From: Leptospira congkakensis
GTDB taxonomy: Bacteria; Spirochaetota; Leptospiria; Leptospirales; Leptospiraceae
Assembly: GCF_004770265.1 (NCBI RefSeq)
Contig: NZ_RQGQ01000014.1
Span: 124,001 to 188,000, forward strand
Length of the DNA: 64,000 nucleotides
Direction of reading: 5' to 3'
The position numbers and the translations under genes are program-made. Under the pieces are notes generated by a model that saw only the letters and a list, made by a program, of their open reading frames with translations, did no database searches and was not told where the DNA came from. Below, in pieces: positions 1 through 9,476 of this stretch; the stretch's first letter is position 1; every line of letters starts with the position of its first letter.

Positions 1-7
1 TTTGAGG

Positions 8-3000
8 TTAGCCCTCTAAATCCTCTGGTCGAATTTCGTAATCAGGACGGAAAGCTCCCTCTATCTTTTCACGAAGACGGTCAATGTATCCAAACACAGC
101 AGGCACCACAATGAGAGTGATGAGAGTGGAAAGGACAAGCCCCCCAATGATCGCAATCCCCATGGCAGTTCTTGATTTAGAAGCCTCTCCAATTCCAAGA
201 GCAATTGGCAAAGTTCCTGCAATCATCGCAAGGGATGTCATTAAGATGGGACGGAGCCTTTTTGATCCCGCATCAAAGATGGCTTCATCTCTTGTCATTC
301 CATGTTCTTTCATGGCAAGCATTGCATGGTCGACAAGAAGGATGGAGTTTTTGGCCACAAGTCCCATGAGGAGGATGAGTCCAATCATACTGAAAAGGTT
401 TAACATCTCACCAGTCAAAGCAAGAGCAAAGAAAGCTCCCGAAATGGCCGGTGGAATCGCGAATAGAATCGTAATCGGTGTGATAAAGGATTCATATAGA
501 GAAGCTAACACTAGATAGATGAAGATAAGAGCCATTCCAAAAGCAAGGATGATGTTTTGTAAAAGTTCCTTAAAATCTTCCGATTGGCCCACAAAGGAAT
601 AGGTAATCCCTGGAGGAGGCTGAAGTTTCTCTTTCAGAATTTTTGTCGCAGCATCAGATGCCGAGGCAATCGCGCCGCCCGGTGCTAGGTTTGCGTTGAT
701 TGGAACCACTCGGGATCTGTCTTCCCTGATGATCCTTGCAGGAGAACTACTTTCTTTTCCTTCAGCAATGGCACTGAGTGGAATGAGACGGTTTTGGATG
801 TTCGGCACACGAGTTTCAGAAAACGATCTTCGTAAATTTCGTTGGTCTTCTTTCAAACGAAGCCTTACATCATACTCGATTCCATTTTCTAAATACTTAG
901 CCACTTCCCCACCTTCAATATGGTAACGAAGTTCGGCCCCCATAACACCAGCGACCACACCCACGGTTTGCATTTTTGCACGGTTTGGAACTACTTGGAA
1001 TTCTGGTTTTCCTGTTCGGTAAGTTGTGTCCACGTCCGTAAGGTCAGGAATTTTTCGTAATTCTTCCATGACTTTAAACGAATACGCTTCCAGGTCTTTT
1101 AGATTTTCACCTTTTAAGTTTAAGTTAAATGGGTATTGAACCCCACCACCAATCGCCGAATAGTCGTTCACTTTCGGTCTTGCTTGAGGGTATTGTTTTA
1201 AAAATTCACGAACCTGGTCTTTGACATCGCCTGTCGTACGGTTTCTATATTCAGAAGGGAGAAGAGCCACACCGATGGTAGCAATATTGGATTCTCCATC
1301 ACTGTTACCAACAACGGTTGCGAGAAGATCCATCTCAGGCACAAATTGGATGATGGCATTTTGAATGTCTTCTACAACTTCCGTAGTTCCTTGTAAGGAA
1401 GTTCCTGGTGGCATCTCTACATTCACCATAAACTCACCTTGGTCGTTTGCTGGTAAGAAGGTTTTTTTCACAAATGCAAGTGAGAAAATACTAGTAACTA
1501 ATGTGAGAAAAGTAAGTAGAATGACTGCCCATGGTTTTTTTAGGGCAAAGTTCATGATAATTCCGTACATTCTGTCCAGAAAGTCTTGGAATTTATCAAA
1601 GTTACGTAATACGATGTTTTTCTTTTTATGGATGTCTGTTTTTCCTGCAAAATAAGCAGATAACATCGGTGCCACAGTTAGACCATCAAATAGAGAGATG
1701 ATCATCGCAAAAACAACGGTAAACCCAAACTGTTTGAAAAACTGACCGACAATCCCTGATAAAAATCCAATCGGAAGGAATACCGCAATCACTGTTAAGG
1801 AAGTTCCAATAACAGCAAGAGTTACCTCTTCTGTTCCTTTCCTTGCCGCAACAATGACAGATTCCCCTTCTTCTAGTTTCCGGAAGATATTTTCCCTGAC
1901 CACAATGGCATCATCCACAAGGAGTCCCACCGCAAGGGAAAGGGCAAGAAGAGTCATTACGTTCATGGTAAAACCCATGGCATACATAATGATAAAGGCA
2001 CCTAACATTGAGTTTGGTAAGGCCATACCCGTAATAAGAGTCGAACGGATGTTCCCAAGGAAAAGATACACAACAATCACAGCGAGTAAAATCCCGAGAA
2101 TGATGGCGATGGTAACGTCTTCAATATTGGCACGAATCCATTTGGATCCATCGCGGATGAGAATGACCTTAGGTGCTCCTTTTAAGTCTTTGATCTGTTC
2201 GTTGATGGAATCAATTTTTCCAAGAATCCCATCGGCAACCTCTACGGTATTGGCACCGGATTGTTTGTAAACATCCAGAAAGAGAGCTTTCTTTTGTACT
2301 CTTTCTTTTTTGGGAGGTTCGTATTTAAAAAGAAGTTTTCCAATAACAGATGGTTCTTCGTGTTCTTCTGTTTTTACAGGAGCATACAACATACCGACTG
2401 TTTGGCGGTCCTGTAAAGTATCTTTGACTTGGCCTAAATCCTTAACAAGAACTCCTCGTCCAAATTCACCACCGAAGGAAACCACTGTGTTTTCAATTTG
2501 GGACAAGGATTCGTATTTGGCAACGGTTCGAAAAGATGTTTCTTTATCGCCACCTTCCACCTTTCCGGCAGGGATGTTGACACCTGAGTTTTTGATTTGG
2601 TTCCCAATAGCAATGGCAGGGACCTGGTAAGAATTGATTTTGTTACGATCAAGTTCGATATGAATTTCACGGCGAGATCCACCAATGATTTTTACCGCAC
2701 CTACGTTATTGACCTGTTCTAATTTGGTTTTGATTTTTTCCTTTGCCAAATCATAAAGTTCCCCTTCTGGTAAGTCCGCAAAAAGGGAAATCCTCATGAT
2801 GGGTTGGTCAGATGGATCAAACCTTTGCACCAAAGGTTCTTTGGAAGATTCAGGAAAGAGTGGTTTCACTCGGGCGGTTTTATCCCGAACTTGTTGTTCT
2901 GCATATTTGATGTCTGTCGTGAGATTGAATTCCGCAAACACCATCGAGATCCCTTCTTGGTTTCTGGATGTGATCCGTTTCAAACCGGAGATGGAACTTA

Positions 3001-3211
3001 GTTCCTCTTCCAAGGGTTTGGAAATGGAGGTTTCAATTTCTTCCGGGCCTGCACCCGGATAAACAGTTGAAACCACGACAAAGGGAATGTTGATGTCAGG
3101 GAAAAGATCGACACCAATTCGTTTCAAAGAGATAAACCCCGTAATCACCATAATGATGACTAACGAGGAAATGAATATGGGACGTTTGATCGAAAAGGAA
3201 GCAATACTCAT
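8..3211 (-). CDS. RND-family (AcrB/HAE1-type) efflux transporter
   Basis: A 1067-residue inner-membrane proton antiporter subunit of a tripartite export system. The order is typical of the family: TM1 at about 10-30, a periplasmic loop starting with PGAGPEEIE (52-60), a TM2-TM6 block from about 365, a second periplasmic loop and TM7-TM12 to about 1045. The paired aspartates of TM4 (LVDDAIVV, D433/D434), which carry protons in AcrB, are present, so it should be energised. An insert of about 30 charged residues (about 282-313) precedes the usual KQSGANTVEVAD segment. No membrane-fusion or TolC-type partner lies upstream; one could lie beyond the left edge. The substrate cannot be read from sequence. 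Start ATG follows AGAGAAAA. Confidence 0.95.
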   Translation of the reverse strand: MSIASFSIKRPIFISSLVIIMVITGFISLKRIGVDLFPDINIPFVVVSTVYPGAGPEEIETSISKPLEEELSSISGLKRITSRNQEGISMVFAEFNLTTDIKYAEQQVRDKTARVKPLFPESSKEPLVQRFDPSDQPIMRISLFADLPEGELYDLAKEKIKTKLEQVNNVGAVKIIGGSRREIHIELDRNKINSYQVPAIAIGNQIKNSGVNIPAGKVEGGDKETSFRTVAKYESLSQIENTVVSFGGEFGRGVLVKDLGQVKDTLQDRQTVGMLYAPVKTEEHEEPSVIGKLLFKYEPPKKERVQKKALFLDVYKQSGANTVEVADGILGKIDSINEQIKDLKGAPKVILIRDGSKWIRANIEDVTIAIILGILLAVIVVYLFLGNIRSTLITGMALPNSMLGAFIIMYAMGFTMNVMTLLALSLAVGLLVDDAIVVRENIFRKLEEGESVIVAARKGTEEVTLAVIGTSLTVIAVFLPIGFLSGIVGQFFKQFGFTVVFAMIISLFDGLTVAPMLSAYFAGKTDIHKKKNIVLRNFDKFQDFLDRMYGIIMNFALKKPWAVILLTFLTLVTSIFSLAFVKKTFLPANDQGEFMVNVEMPPGTSLQGTTEVVEDIQNAIIQFVPEMDLLATVVGNSDGESNIATIGVALLPSEYRNRTTGDVKDQVREFLKQYPQARPKVNDYSAIGGGVQYPFNLNLKGENLKDLEAYSFKVMEELRKIPDLTDVDTTYRTGKPEFQVVPNRAKMQTVGVVAGVMGAELRYHIEGGEVAKYLENGIEYDVRLRLKEDQRNLRRSFSETRVPNIQNRLIPLSAIAEGKESSSPARIIREDRSRVVPINANLAPGGAIASASDAATKILKEKLQPPPGITYSFVGQSEDFKELLQNIILAFGMALIFIYLVLASLYESFITPITILFAIPPAISGAFFALALTGEMLNLFSMIGLILLMGLVAKNSILLVDHAMLAMKEHGMTRDEAIFDAGSKRLRPILMTSLAMIAGTLPIALGIGEASKSRTAMGIAIIGGLVLSTLITLIVVPAVFGYIDRLREKIEGAFRPDYEIRPEDLEG

Positions 3212-3223
3212 AAAATTTTTTCT

Positions 3224-5086
3224 CTATTTGAGCAATTTATATTCTTGGAGACAAGCAGTACCGGAACTCTCTCTGTAAGTAGAGAGCAACGTTGACTTAC
3301 TATTTAAGATTTTTGTCCGATTTTCAAATTTTTCTTCTACAAAACTATCGGGACAAACATCACTCAATAAAAGTACGGAATCAAAATCTGTCCATTCTTT
3401 CCAGCGGTATTTGTTATCGTTTCGTACCATTCCCTGTTTATAAGTCTTCAGTTTCATGGCAAGATCGAAATCGGAGGCAAGGACACGGCCTTTGGAACCA
3501 TATTTTTCCTCAAAATGGAAGGCATTGATCAAAATGTATTTTTTCTCAGATGATATCTGTTCGGCGATTTCTCTTGCCGGTTGGAAATCACTGGCATTCA
3601 TCCCACGGTAACAAAACATTTTGTTTTCAAAAAAATTCCCGGAAAGAATCCCTTGCGAATATAAGGAGTTAGAAAACACAAAAACAGAAGTGAGTAAAAA
3701 AACAGAAACAGAAACGAGCTTTTCTAGTTTGGTCTCAGCTAACTCATACAAACGCAAAATCCACAGAAAACTCACAAGCCCGATGGCAGGAATAAATTGT
3801 AATACATGCCTTGGTTGTTTGTTCCCCGTAGTCAGTTCTAAAATCAGAAGTTCCAAAAACAAAACAAGAGTTCCCGCAAGGAGCGGGTCTCTCAGTTTCG
3901 ATTGGAATTTGGTTCCTCTTCGAAATACAAAATAAAAAAGGGAAAGAATAGAAAATATAATGAGAGTGCGGAATCCCCAAATAAAATCGAATACTCCTGG
4001 CACAGAAGGATCAAGTCCTGGTTCTGTCCAAAGAGTTAAGAAAAAACTTCGAGTGTATGCATTTACAATCATTTGAGCATCGATCAGAGCATTCACCCGA
4101 TCCGGATTCATAAATAACCAAAGGAAAGCCGGAAATATTGCATAAACCCAAAGTACCACAGCGGTTTTTGGAAATACTTTTTTGACCTCATCTCGTTTGC
4201 GAAAAAAATACACAGAAAGATCCACAAACAAAAGAAAGGTGATTCCAAACATAAATTGTTTGAACCCTTTTTGGTTGAGATTGATTTTTGTGACCACTCG
4301 TAGGACTGGTAAGGAAAATACCATGAGCACTACAAAAACTAAATATACTAAACGAATCCCTTTCGCATAATTTTTTAGCAAATAAAACAAAGCCTCTTTA
4401 TAAAGAGCGGGAGATCGTAAAAGTTCATAGGCAAAACATGCCATAAAAAATAAAATCCCATAAGGATATTTGGTAAAATAAAAACCAAATAAAGAAAATA
4501 GGACTAACAACTTTGTTGTGGAATCAATTTCTTTTTCACGGTTGTCTACATCATACAAACGATAGATAGCATAAACAGAAAACAAAAGAAAAAACATAGA
4601 TTGTGTTTCCAACATCGAAGAAAGAGAATATGCCGGAACCTCTCCCGTTTGGATGGTGAGAATCAAAATTAAACCAGATAGGATTCCTGACCAAAATAAT
4701 GACTTTGTTATGCGAAAAACAATATAAACCAGAGCTGGATATACTAAAATCAAAAACAAAAGCCCTAAAAAAGAATCTCGATAAGTTTCGTAAGCATCTA
4801 TCGGTAAATAGAGCGTAACAAAAGTTAGAATAGAGCGGAGGGGTGGCCAAGTAGGACTTTCCAAAAAAGGCAAAATCCCTTTGAAGAAACTCCCTGAACG
4901 AAAATCCACATACTGATCGAGGACTTGGTTCAGTCGGATATTCTCATCCCAAGATAAAAAATCTTTGTTGGGACAGAGATTGAGAAATGTCTCCCAAGAT
5001 TTCGTAGCATAGAACACTACCAACGAAACACCTAAAACGATAAAAATGAACCCAAAAAAACTGGGAAGAATGTCTTTTGCCTTCAT
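3224..5086 (-). CDS. Polytopic membrane protein, glycosyltransferase-C-like topology
   Basis: About 620 residues with roughly a dozen hydrophobic segments, then a soluble C-terminal region of about 120 residues. The long first extracytoplasmic loop after TM1, containing a WDEN motif and a PTWPPLR segment, recalls GT39/PMT-type lipid-linked sugar transferases, but I recognise no diagnostic family motif, so function stays open. I place the start at an ATG at 5086 preceded by AAAGG at good spacing; a TTG at 5176 or an ATG at 5104 would extend the same frame by up to 30 polar residues. It ends 13 bases before the RND gene and is divergent from the ExbB-like gene. Confidence 0.75.
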   Translation of the reverse strand: MKAKDILPSFFGFIFIVLGVSLVVFYATKSWETFLNLCPNKDFLSWDENIRLNQVLDQYVDFRSGSFFKGILPFLESPTWPPLRSILTFVTLYLPIDAYETYRDSFLGLLFLILVYPALVYIVFRITKSLFWSGILSGLILILTIQTGEVPAYSLSSMLETQSMFFLLFSVYAIYRLYDVDNREKEIDSTTKLLVLFSLFGFYFTKYPYGILFFMACFAYELLRSPALYKEALFYLLKNYAKGIRLVYLVFVVLMVFSLPVLRVVTKINLNQKGFKQFMFGITFLLFVDLSVYFFRKRDEVKKVFPKTAVVLWVYAIFPAFLWLFMNPDRVNALIDAQMIVNAYTRSFFLTLWTEPGLDPSVPGVFDFIWGFRTLIIFSILSLFYFVFRRGTKFQSKLRDPLLAGTLVLFLELLILELTTGNKQPRHVLQFIPAIGLVSFLWILRLYELAETKLEKLVSVSVFLLTSVFVFSNSLYSQGILSGNFFENKMFCYRGMNASDFQPAREIAEQISSEKKYILINAFHFEEKYGSKGRVLASDFDLAMKLKTYKQGMVRNDNKYRWKEWTDFDSVLLLSDVCPDSFVEEKFENRTKILNSKSTLLSTYRESSGTACLQEYKLLK

Positions 5087-5210
5087 ACCAACCTTTGGAA
5101 TCATTCTTTCTTTAGGGTGGACTGAGAGGCAACCGAAGTTCTTTTTCCGCAATTTTTCTCTTTGATTGTTGTCCAAGGTAAAGAATTCTGTCCGTTAGAA
5201 GGTTCCTAAA

Positions 5211-5870
5211 ATGCAAGATTTCGTAGACCTTGGGGAAAAGATCATATTCCTCGTTATGTTATTTGCGAGTATTCTCGCGATTGCCGTATTTATCGAAAGG
5301 TTGATTGTTTATAAACGTAATTTTAACAAAGAATCAGAGTCTCTTCTGGATTCACTCACTCTTCTCATCCGCCATAGAGATCTAAAAGGCACTGAGAAAT
5401 TATTAGAGTCCCACCCCATGGAAAATTCCTATTCTCGGTTCATCCATTTCGTTTTAGAACGGGAAAAGGAAAATCATAAAGGTCTTATGGAACTCATGGA
5501 AGGAAAAATTCTCAAAGAACGTTTGAGTCTGGAAGAAAGACTTCCTATTTTGAACACTCTTGGAAATAACGCACCCTTCATCGGTCTTTTAGGAACGGTT
5601 CTTGGTGTGATCAAAGCTTTTTATGGTCTGGGAACTCTTGGAAATTCGGGAGCCGAAGTGGTGATGCGTAGTATCTCGACTGCCCTACTAGCAACTGCTG
5701 CGGGTCTAGCCGTTGCCATTCCTGTGGTGATTGCAAACAACTACTTCACTCGAAAAATGAAACTAGTCCTTGGACATTTGGAAATCCTTTCCAAAGAAAT
5801 CCATGCCAGTTTTGTCACGAGTGGAAAACACAACCAATCTTCTAGTTCTACACCTAACATCCACCACTAG
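5211..5870 (+). CDS. MotA/TolQ/ExbB-family proton channel subunit
   Basis: A 219-residue inner-membrane protein of the TolQ/ExbB family, which forms the proton channel that energises TonB. Three hydrophobic segments (about 12-32, 122-142, 155-180) and the family signature NAPFIGLLGTVLGVIKAF (about 123-140) followed by STALLATAAGLAVAIPV are visible. The start follows AGAAGG. The TonB-like gene begins 15 bases downstream, so the two are very likely cotranscribed. No ExbD/TolR-like gene, normally the third component, is present in this cluster. Confidence 0.93.
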   Translation: MQDFVDLGEKIIFLVMLFASILAIAVFIERLIVYKRNFNKESESLLDSLTLLIRHRDLKGTEKLLESHPMENSYSRFIHFVLEREKENHKGLMELMEGKILKERLSLEERLPILNTLGNNAPFIGLLGTVLGVIKAFYGLGTLGNSGAEVVMRSISTALLATAAGLAVAIPVVIANNYFTRKMKLVLGHLEILSKEIHASFVTSGKHNQSSSSTPNIHH

Positions 5871-5885
5871 AAAGACCATATTGTT

Positions 5886-6527
5886 ATGAAGTCATTTACA
5901 TTATCTTTGCAATACAAACTGAGACGATTTGGACTTTTTCGAGCTAGTCTTTTTGCCTCAGTTGGGTTGCATGTATTTTGTTATTTGATTTATTTTATAC
6001 TCACACTTCCGAGTAATGCAGCCTTCCAAGAAACCTCGATGGAAGATATGGATGTTTCTTTTGAAGAAATTCCGCCGGAACTACTTGGGGGAACTTCGAG
6101 CCCTGCTCCTGTAGAAAAACAAGAGTGGGTGGAAGGATCAAACAAAGATGCGGAAGAAAAACCAGATAATTCTGATTTGAATCCTAACCAACTTTCTGGT
6201 AATGGAACCGATAAAGACGGATATTTATTTTCCTTCAATGGAGATAGACCACCTACTCCCATCATTGATTTTGATTTGAAAGCTTATTTCCCAGAAGCCG
6301 CCAAAGCCGCCAACATCAGTCAAAGGACTGTGATTGTGATGGTGCAAGTGGATGAACACGGCGCCCTCCAAGGTGTGAAGGTTGTTTCAGGAAGAGCAGG
6401 TTATGGATTTGATGAAGCAGCCATTCGCATCATCCAAAGAGCGAGGTTTTCTCCCGGATACGACAAAGGAAAACCAACGAGGATGGCACATAGACTCCCG
6501 ATCAGTTTTGATTTAGAAGAGGATTAA
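5886..6527 (+). CDS. TonB-family energy transducer
   Basis: A 213-residue periplasm-spanning protein. One N-terminal membrane helix (about 18-40) carries the SxxxH motif (S25, H29) that TonB uses to contact ExbB. A Pro/Glu/Asn-rich linker (about 50-110) follows, then a TonB C-terminal domain (about 120-210) with VMVQVDEHGALQGVKVVSG and FDEAAIRIIQRARFSPG. The linker is acidic rather than the Pro-Lys/Pro-Glu repeats of enterobacterial TonB. It probably transmits proton-motive force from the upstream ExbB-like channel to outer-membrane receptors. The next gene starts one base after its stop. Confidence 0.92.
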   Translation: MKSFTLSLQYKLRRFGLFRASLFASVGLHVFCYLIYFILTLPSNAAFQETSMEDMDVSFEEIPPELLGGTSSPAPVEKQEWVEGSNKDAEEKPDNSDLNPNQLSGNGTDKDGYLFSFNGDRPPTPIIDFDLKAYFPEAAKAANISQRTVIVMVQVDEHGALQGVKVVSGRAGYGFDEAAIRIIQRARFSPGYDKGKPTRMAHRLPISFDLEED

Positions 6528-6528
6528 T

Positions 6529-8940
6529 ATGTTACGGAAAACCAAACATCGAATTGCAATGGGAACTATTTTTATTGCAGTTTCCCTTATGATCATTGGG
6601 TTTCAATCCAAACCCATCACTGGAAAAACAGAATCCAAATCCTCCGCAAGAAAACCAGGCCTTATCCCCGATCCTTTTGAACTTTATCAGAGCATTCCGC
6701 CTTATCGATCTGAGATGGTGGCTTCCGATTTACCAGGGAGTTTTGATTTTACTACCGAGTTTCCAATTCCCACAGACCAAGGCACTTACAAAGATAATGT
6801 TGGTTATACGGTAGGATACGGACTAATTTCCTATTTAGAAGCCAAAAAAAAAGGAATCCGTAATCTTTCCTCATTAGGGCCTACTTCCGCGAATGGCCAG
6901 AAACAATTATACTCCCCTAACTTTATTTATAACCAATTAAATAGTGGAAAAGACCAAGCGGTTTCTCTGTTGGATGCCTTGGTGCTTGCAGAAAGTCGCG
7001 GTTCTGTATCATTACAACAAATGAACGAGTCCTCTTCCAGTTTTAGAACTAGGCCCAAAGCGGATATTGTTGAAATAGGACGAAAGGCAAGGCTTCGAAG
7101 AATCTATCGAATCGAACCACATGACCTGACTACCATCAAACTTGCCTTAGCTGAAAAAAGACCGGTTTTGATCGGATATTTGGTTTATGAAAATTTTATA
7201 GATCCAAAATCCGATGCCGTTTTTGAAACGGGTGCAGGAGAAGTTTTAGGAGCGCAGTCTCTTGTGATTTTGGGTTTTAACGATAAAAAGAAAGCTTTTA
7301 AGGTTTGGAATTCCTGGGGAACCACTTGGGGTGACCAAGGTTATTTATGGATATCTTATGAAACCTTTCCCAAATACACAAAATCAGTGTATGTAGCCGA
7401 TTCGGAAACCGAAAACGAACTCCTAACACAGAATAAACTAAATGATGCATTGGAATCTTTAGAATACGGCGAACACAATCTATTCCCGCCAAAAGAAGTA
7501 TTTGCGTCTCGGGGTGATTTTTCTGATAGGATTCGGATCAGTTGGTCTAGAGAAAAACGTGCCATCGGCTACGAAGTGTATCGTAAACGTAAAATCGACA
7601 GTAAATACCAACTAGTTGGACTATCAAAACAAGCATTCTTTGAAGACTTTGGAATTCAAAAAAATACGGCCTATAATTACCGTGTGGCAAGTTTAGATGA
7701 GAATTTTCTTTCAAAGGCGTCCCTTGATTCAAACGATGGTTATGCGGTTGATCCAACAAAACCAGCAGGTATATTGCCAGTAACAAATCTTCATGCATTT
7801 GTTGCACCTACTAACGATCGTATTCTTTTAGAATGGGATCCGCAGCCGATCTCCACAACTTACGCTGTTTATAAATGGAATCCAACAGCGAGGATCTATC
7901 GATTTTTAGGCAAAACAGAAAAAACTACCTATATTGATTTAAAAGCCAGCCGTAATGGTGATAGCGAAATTTACCAAGTCATTCCCGAAAGAAACCAACT
8001 CATTGGCGAATCAAGTTATTATGTTTCTGCCCATTTAGATCCTTCCGAAGTTTTAAAACCGAGACCAAAAAATCTAACAGCTTCGAAGGGACTCTATGCA
8101 CGGGCTACCATTTTGCAATGGGAAGGTTCCCCAAGCGCTGTCTCCTATCATATCTTTCGGAAAACAAATGGAGCTTGGAAACAAATTGCAAAAACAACCG
8201 ATCTCCAGTTCAAAGATGATCACTCTTATGAAAAAGAATCTTTTTATGCAGTGGCTTCGGAATTTGAAGGTGAATTGTTTAGTCTCCCTTCGGAACCAGA
8301 CATTGGGTTTCCCTCTCTCGTAGCAGGAAGGTCGTTAGGAATCAAATCGCCTGAACTGAATGTTTCAGAAAACCGAAAAACAAGTGAATTTATATTCACT
8401 TGGAATGTTATTCCCAAAGTAACATCGTATAAAATTTACATGCGTAAAAAAAATGATTCAGAGTGGAGCCTTGTAAAGGAAACTACCGATACAAATTTTA
8501 AATTACAAAACTTAACAAAAAACCAATTTTATTTTTTTGCCATCCAATCTGTTTCCAAAGGGATCGGAGAAAGTTTATTTTCCAAACCAGTAACCTCTGT
8601 CATTTCAGATACCGTGGTTGATATAAAAAAAGTAAAAACCTTTGGTGAATCCGCCATACAGAAGTTTATCGGTCCTTGGACTGCAATGTATTGGGATGGG
8701 AAAAATAAAGTGAAACCCGTTCGTTTGACCATTGAAGCAGAAGATGTGGAAGGAAACATCATCATGAAGTGGAATGAAAATCAAATCTTCCGTGGCAAAA
8801 ATATCGTAGACTCCGATCTTCTCGAAGAAAAAGGAAAGTGGAAGATCAAACTATCACCTAACTATGAATCCTTATCCGGTGAGTTTGAAGACAAAGTGTT
8901 GGTTCCAGAAAAAAGCCAACTCTCTTTTATTCGCGAATAA
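6529..8940 (+). CDS. Papain-fold pseudoprotease with fibronectin type III repeats
   Basis: An 803-residue exported protein, with a hydrophobic N-terminus at about 9-25. Residues about 60-290 match a papain (C1) fold: the oxyanion glutamine (DQG, Q84) and the Asn-containing motif VWNSWGTTWG (N261) are kept. The catalytic cysteine position aligns with Asn90 and the catalytic histidine position (usually GxHAV before GY) reads GAQSLVILGF with Gln243, so the enzyme appears dead. Four FnIII-like repeats follow (about 320-410, 415-505, 510-600, 610-690), each with the W...Y.VYR/K pattern, then a C-terminal domain of about 100 residues. It starts one base after the TonB-like stop. It may be a binding or scaffold protein. 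Confidence 0.85.
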   Translation: MLRKTKHRIAMGTIFIAVSLMIIGFQSKPITGKTESKSSARKPGLIPDPFELYQSIPPYRSEMVASDLPGSFDFTTEFPIPTDQGTYKDNVGYTVGYGLISYLEAKKKGIRNLSSLGPTSANGQKQLYSPNFIYNQLNSGKDQAVSLLDALVLAESRGSVSLQQMNESSSSFRTRPKADIVEIGRKARLRRIYRIEPHDLTTIKLALAEKRPVLIGYLVYENFIDPKSDAVFETGAGEVLGAQSLVILGFNDKKKAFKVWNSWGTTWGDQGYLWISYETFPKYTKSVYVADSETENELLTQNKLNDALESLEYGEHNLFPPKEVFASRGDFSDRIRISWSREKRAIGYEVYRKRKIDSKYQLVGLSKQAFFEDFGIQKNTAYNYRVASLDENFLSKASLDSNDGYAVDPTKPAGILPVTNLHAFVAPTNDRILLEWDPQPISTTYAVYKWNPTARIYRFLGKTEKTTYIDLKASRNGDSEIYQVIPERNQLIGESSYYVSAHLDPSEVLKPRPKNLTASKGLYARATILQWEGSPSAVSYHIFRKTNGAWKQIAKTTDLQFKDDHSYEKESFYAVASEFEGELFSLPSEPDIGFPSLVAGRSLGIKSPELNVSENRKTSEFIFTWNVIPKVTSYKIYMRKKNDSEWSLVKETTDTNFKLQNLTKNQFYFFAIQSVSKGIGESLFSKPVTSVISDTVVDIKKVKTFGESAIQKFIGPWTAMYWDGKNKVKPVRLTIEAEDVEGNIIMKWNENQIFRGKNIVDSDLLEEKGKWKIKLSPNYESLSGEFEDKVLVPEKSQLSFIRE

Positions 8941-8944
8941 AACG

Positions 8945-8975
8945 AGAACTCCCGCAAAGGGAGTTTGTTGTGTTA
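8945..8975. terminator. Bidirectional hairpin terminator
   Basis: The perfect stem AACTCCC/GGGAGTT (8947-8953 and 8959-8965) has a five-base loop. On the plus strand it is followed by a T-rich run; on the minus strand by CTCGTTTT. It lies between two convergent genes and can serve both. Confidence 0.7.
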
Positions 8976-9374
8976 ATCCGCTTTAAACTTTGCTAAAAAT
9001 GTATCAGGGAGTTTCCAAGGTCTGTTTTTTTCAAAATCAAAAAATAACGCCGAAAATATTGCTTCGCAAACAAGAGCTCCATCAGAAACACGAAACATGT
9101 TTTGAACGACCTTCCCTTTGATTTTTGACATCTCTTGAAAACCTGTTTCAATACGAACAATATCAGGATGGTGGAGGGGTTTGTGATAAGACAACTCCGC
9201 TTTCAACATAACCGGACCTACCTTTCTTTCCCGCATCTCTTGGATGGAGAAACCTTCGTTTTCTAGGGCTTGGATCCGGGCTTCGTCAAAATAGGATTGG
9301 TACACTCCATTGTTGACATGGCCATTGGCGTCCATGTGGCTCCAGAGGACGGGGATTTGGGTGGTGTGGGGCAT
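8973..9374 (-). CDS. Acyl-CoA thioesterase, 4HBT hot-dog family
   Basis: A 133-residue hot-dog-fold thioesterase that would hydrolyse an acyl-CoA. The N-terminal motif SHMDANGHVNN with the catalytic-type Asp and the downstream FDEAR are characteristic of the YbgC/FcbC-like group. I start it at the ATG at 9374 because the longer frame to 9563 runs through the operator region and into the divergent tetR gene. No clear Shine-Dalgarno precedes this ATG. It is divergent from a TetR gene and shares an operator-like region with it, so repression by that TetR and induction by an acyl ligand is a reasonable inference. Confidence 0.88.
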   Translation of the reverse strand: MPHTTQIPVLWSHMDANGHVNNGVYQSYFDEARIQALENEGFSIQEMRERKVGPVMLKAELSYHKPLHHPDIVRIETGFQEMSKIKGKVVQNMFRVSDGALVCEAIFSALFFDFEKNRPWKLPDTFLAKFKAD

Positions 9375-9392
9375 GGGGATAGGTTTCGGCAG

Positions 9393-9431
9393 ACCGTTCT
9401 GTCTGTATACAAAAAAAACAGACAGAACGGT
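9393..9431. promoter_or_regulatory. TetR-type operator, perfect 14-bp inverted repeat
   Basis: ACCGTTCTGTCTGT (9393-9406) is repeated exactly in inverse orientation at 9418-9431, separated by 11 A/T-rich bases. Each arm is itself a partial dyad (AGAC-N6-GTCT on the left), so the site could hold two TetR dimers. A minus-strand TATACA (9404-9409) placed as a -10 for the thioesterase gene lies inside it, and a plus-strand TTGACA (9441-9446) follows on the tetR side. Confidence 0.75.
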
Positions 9432-9476
9432 TCGTAAGCATTGACATCCCTCCCCCCTCCACCACACTCTAATCCC

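Noticed and set aside
84..518. Long plus-strand open frame inside the RND gene
   Set aside because: It is antisense to conserved RND sequence, has Arg/Ser/Met-rich unconvincing composition and no ribosome-binding site.
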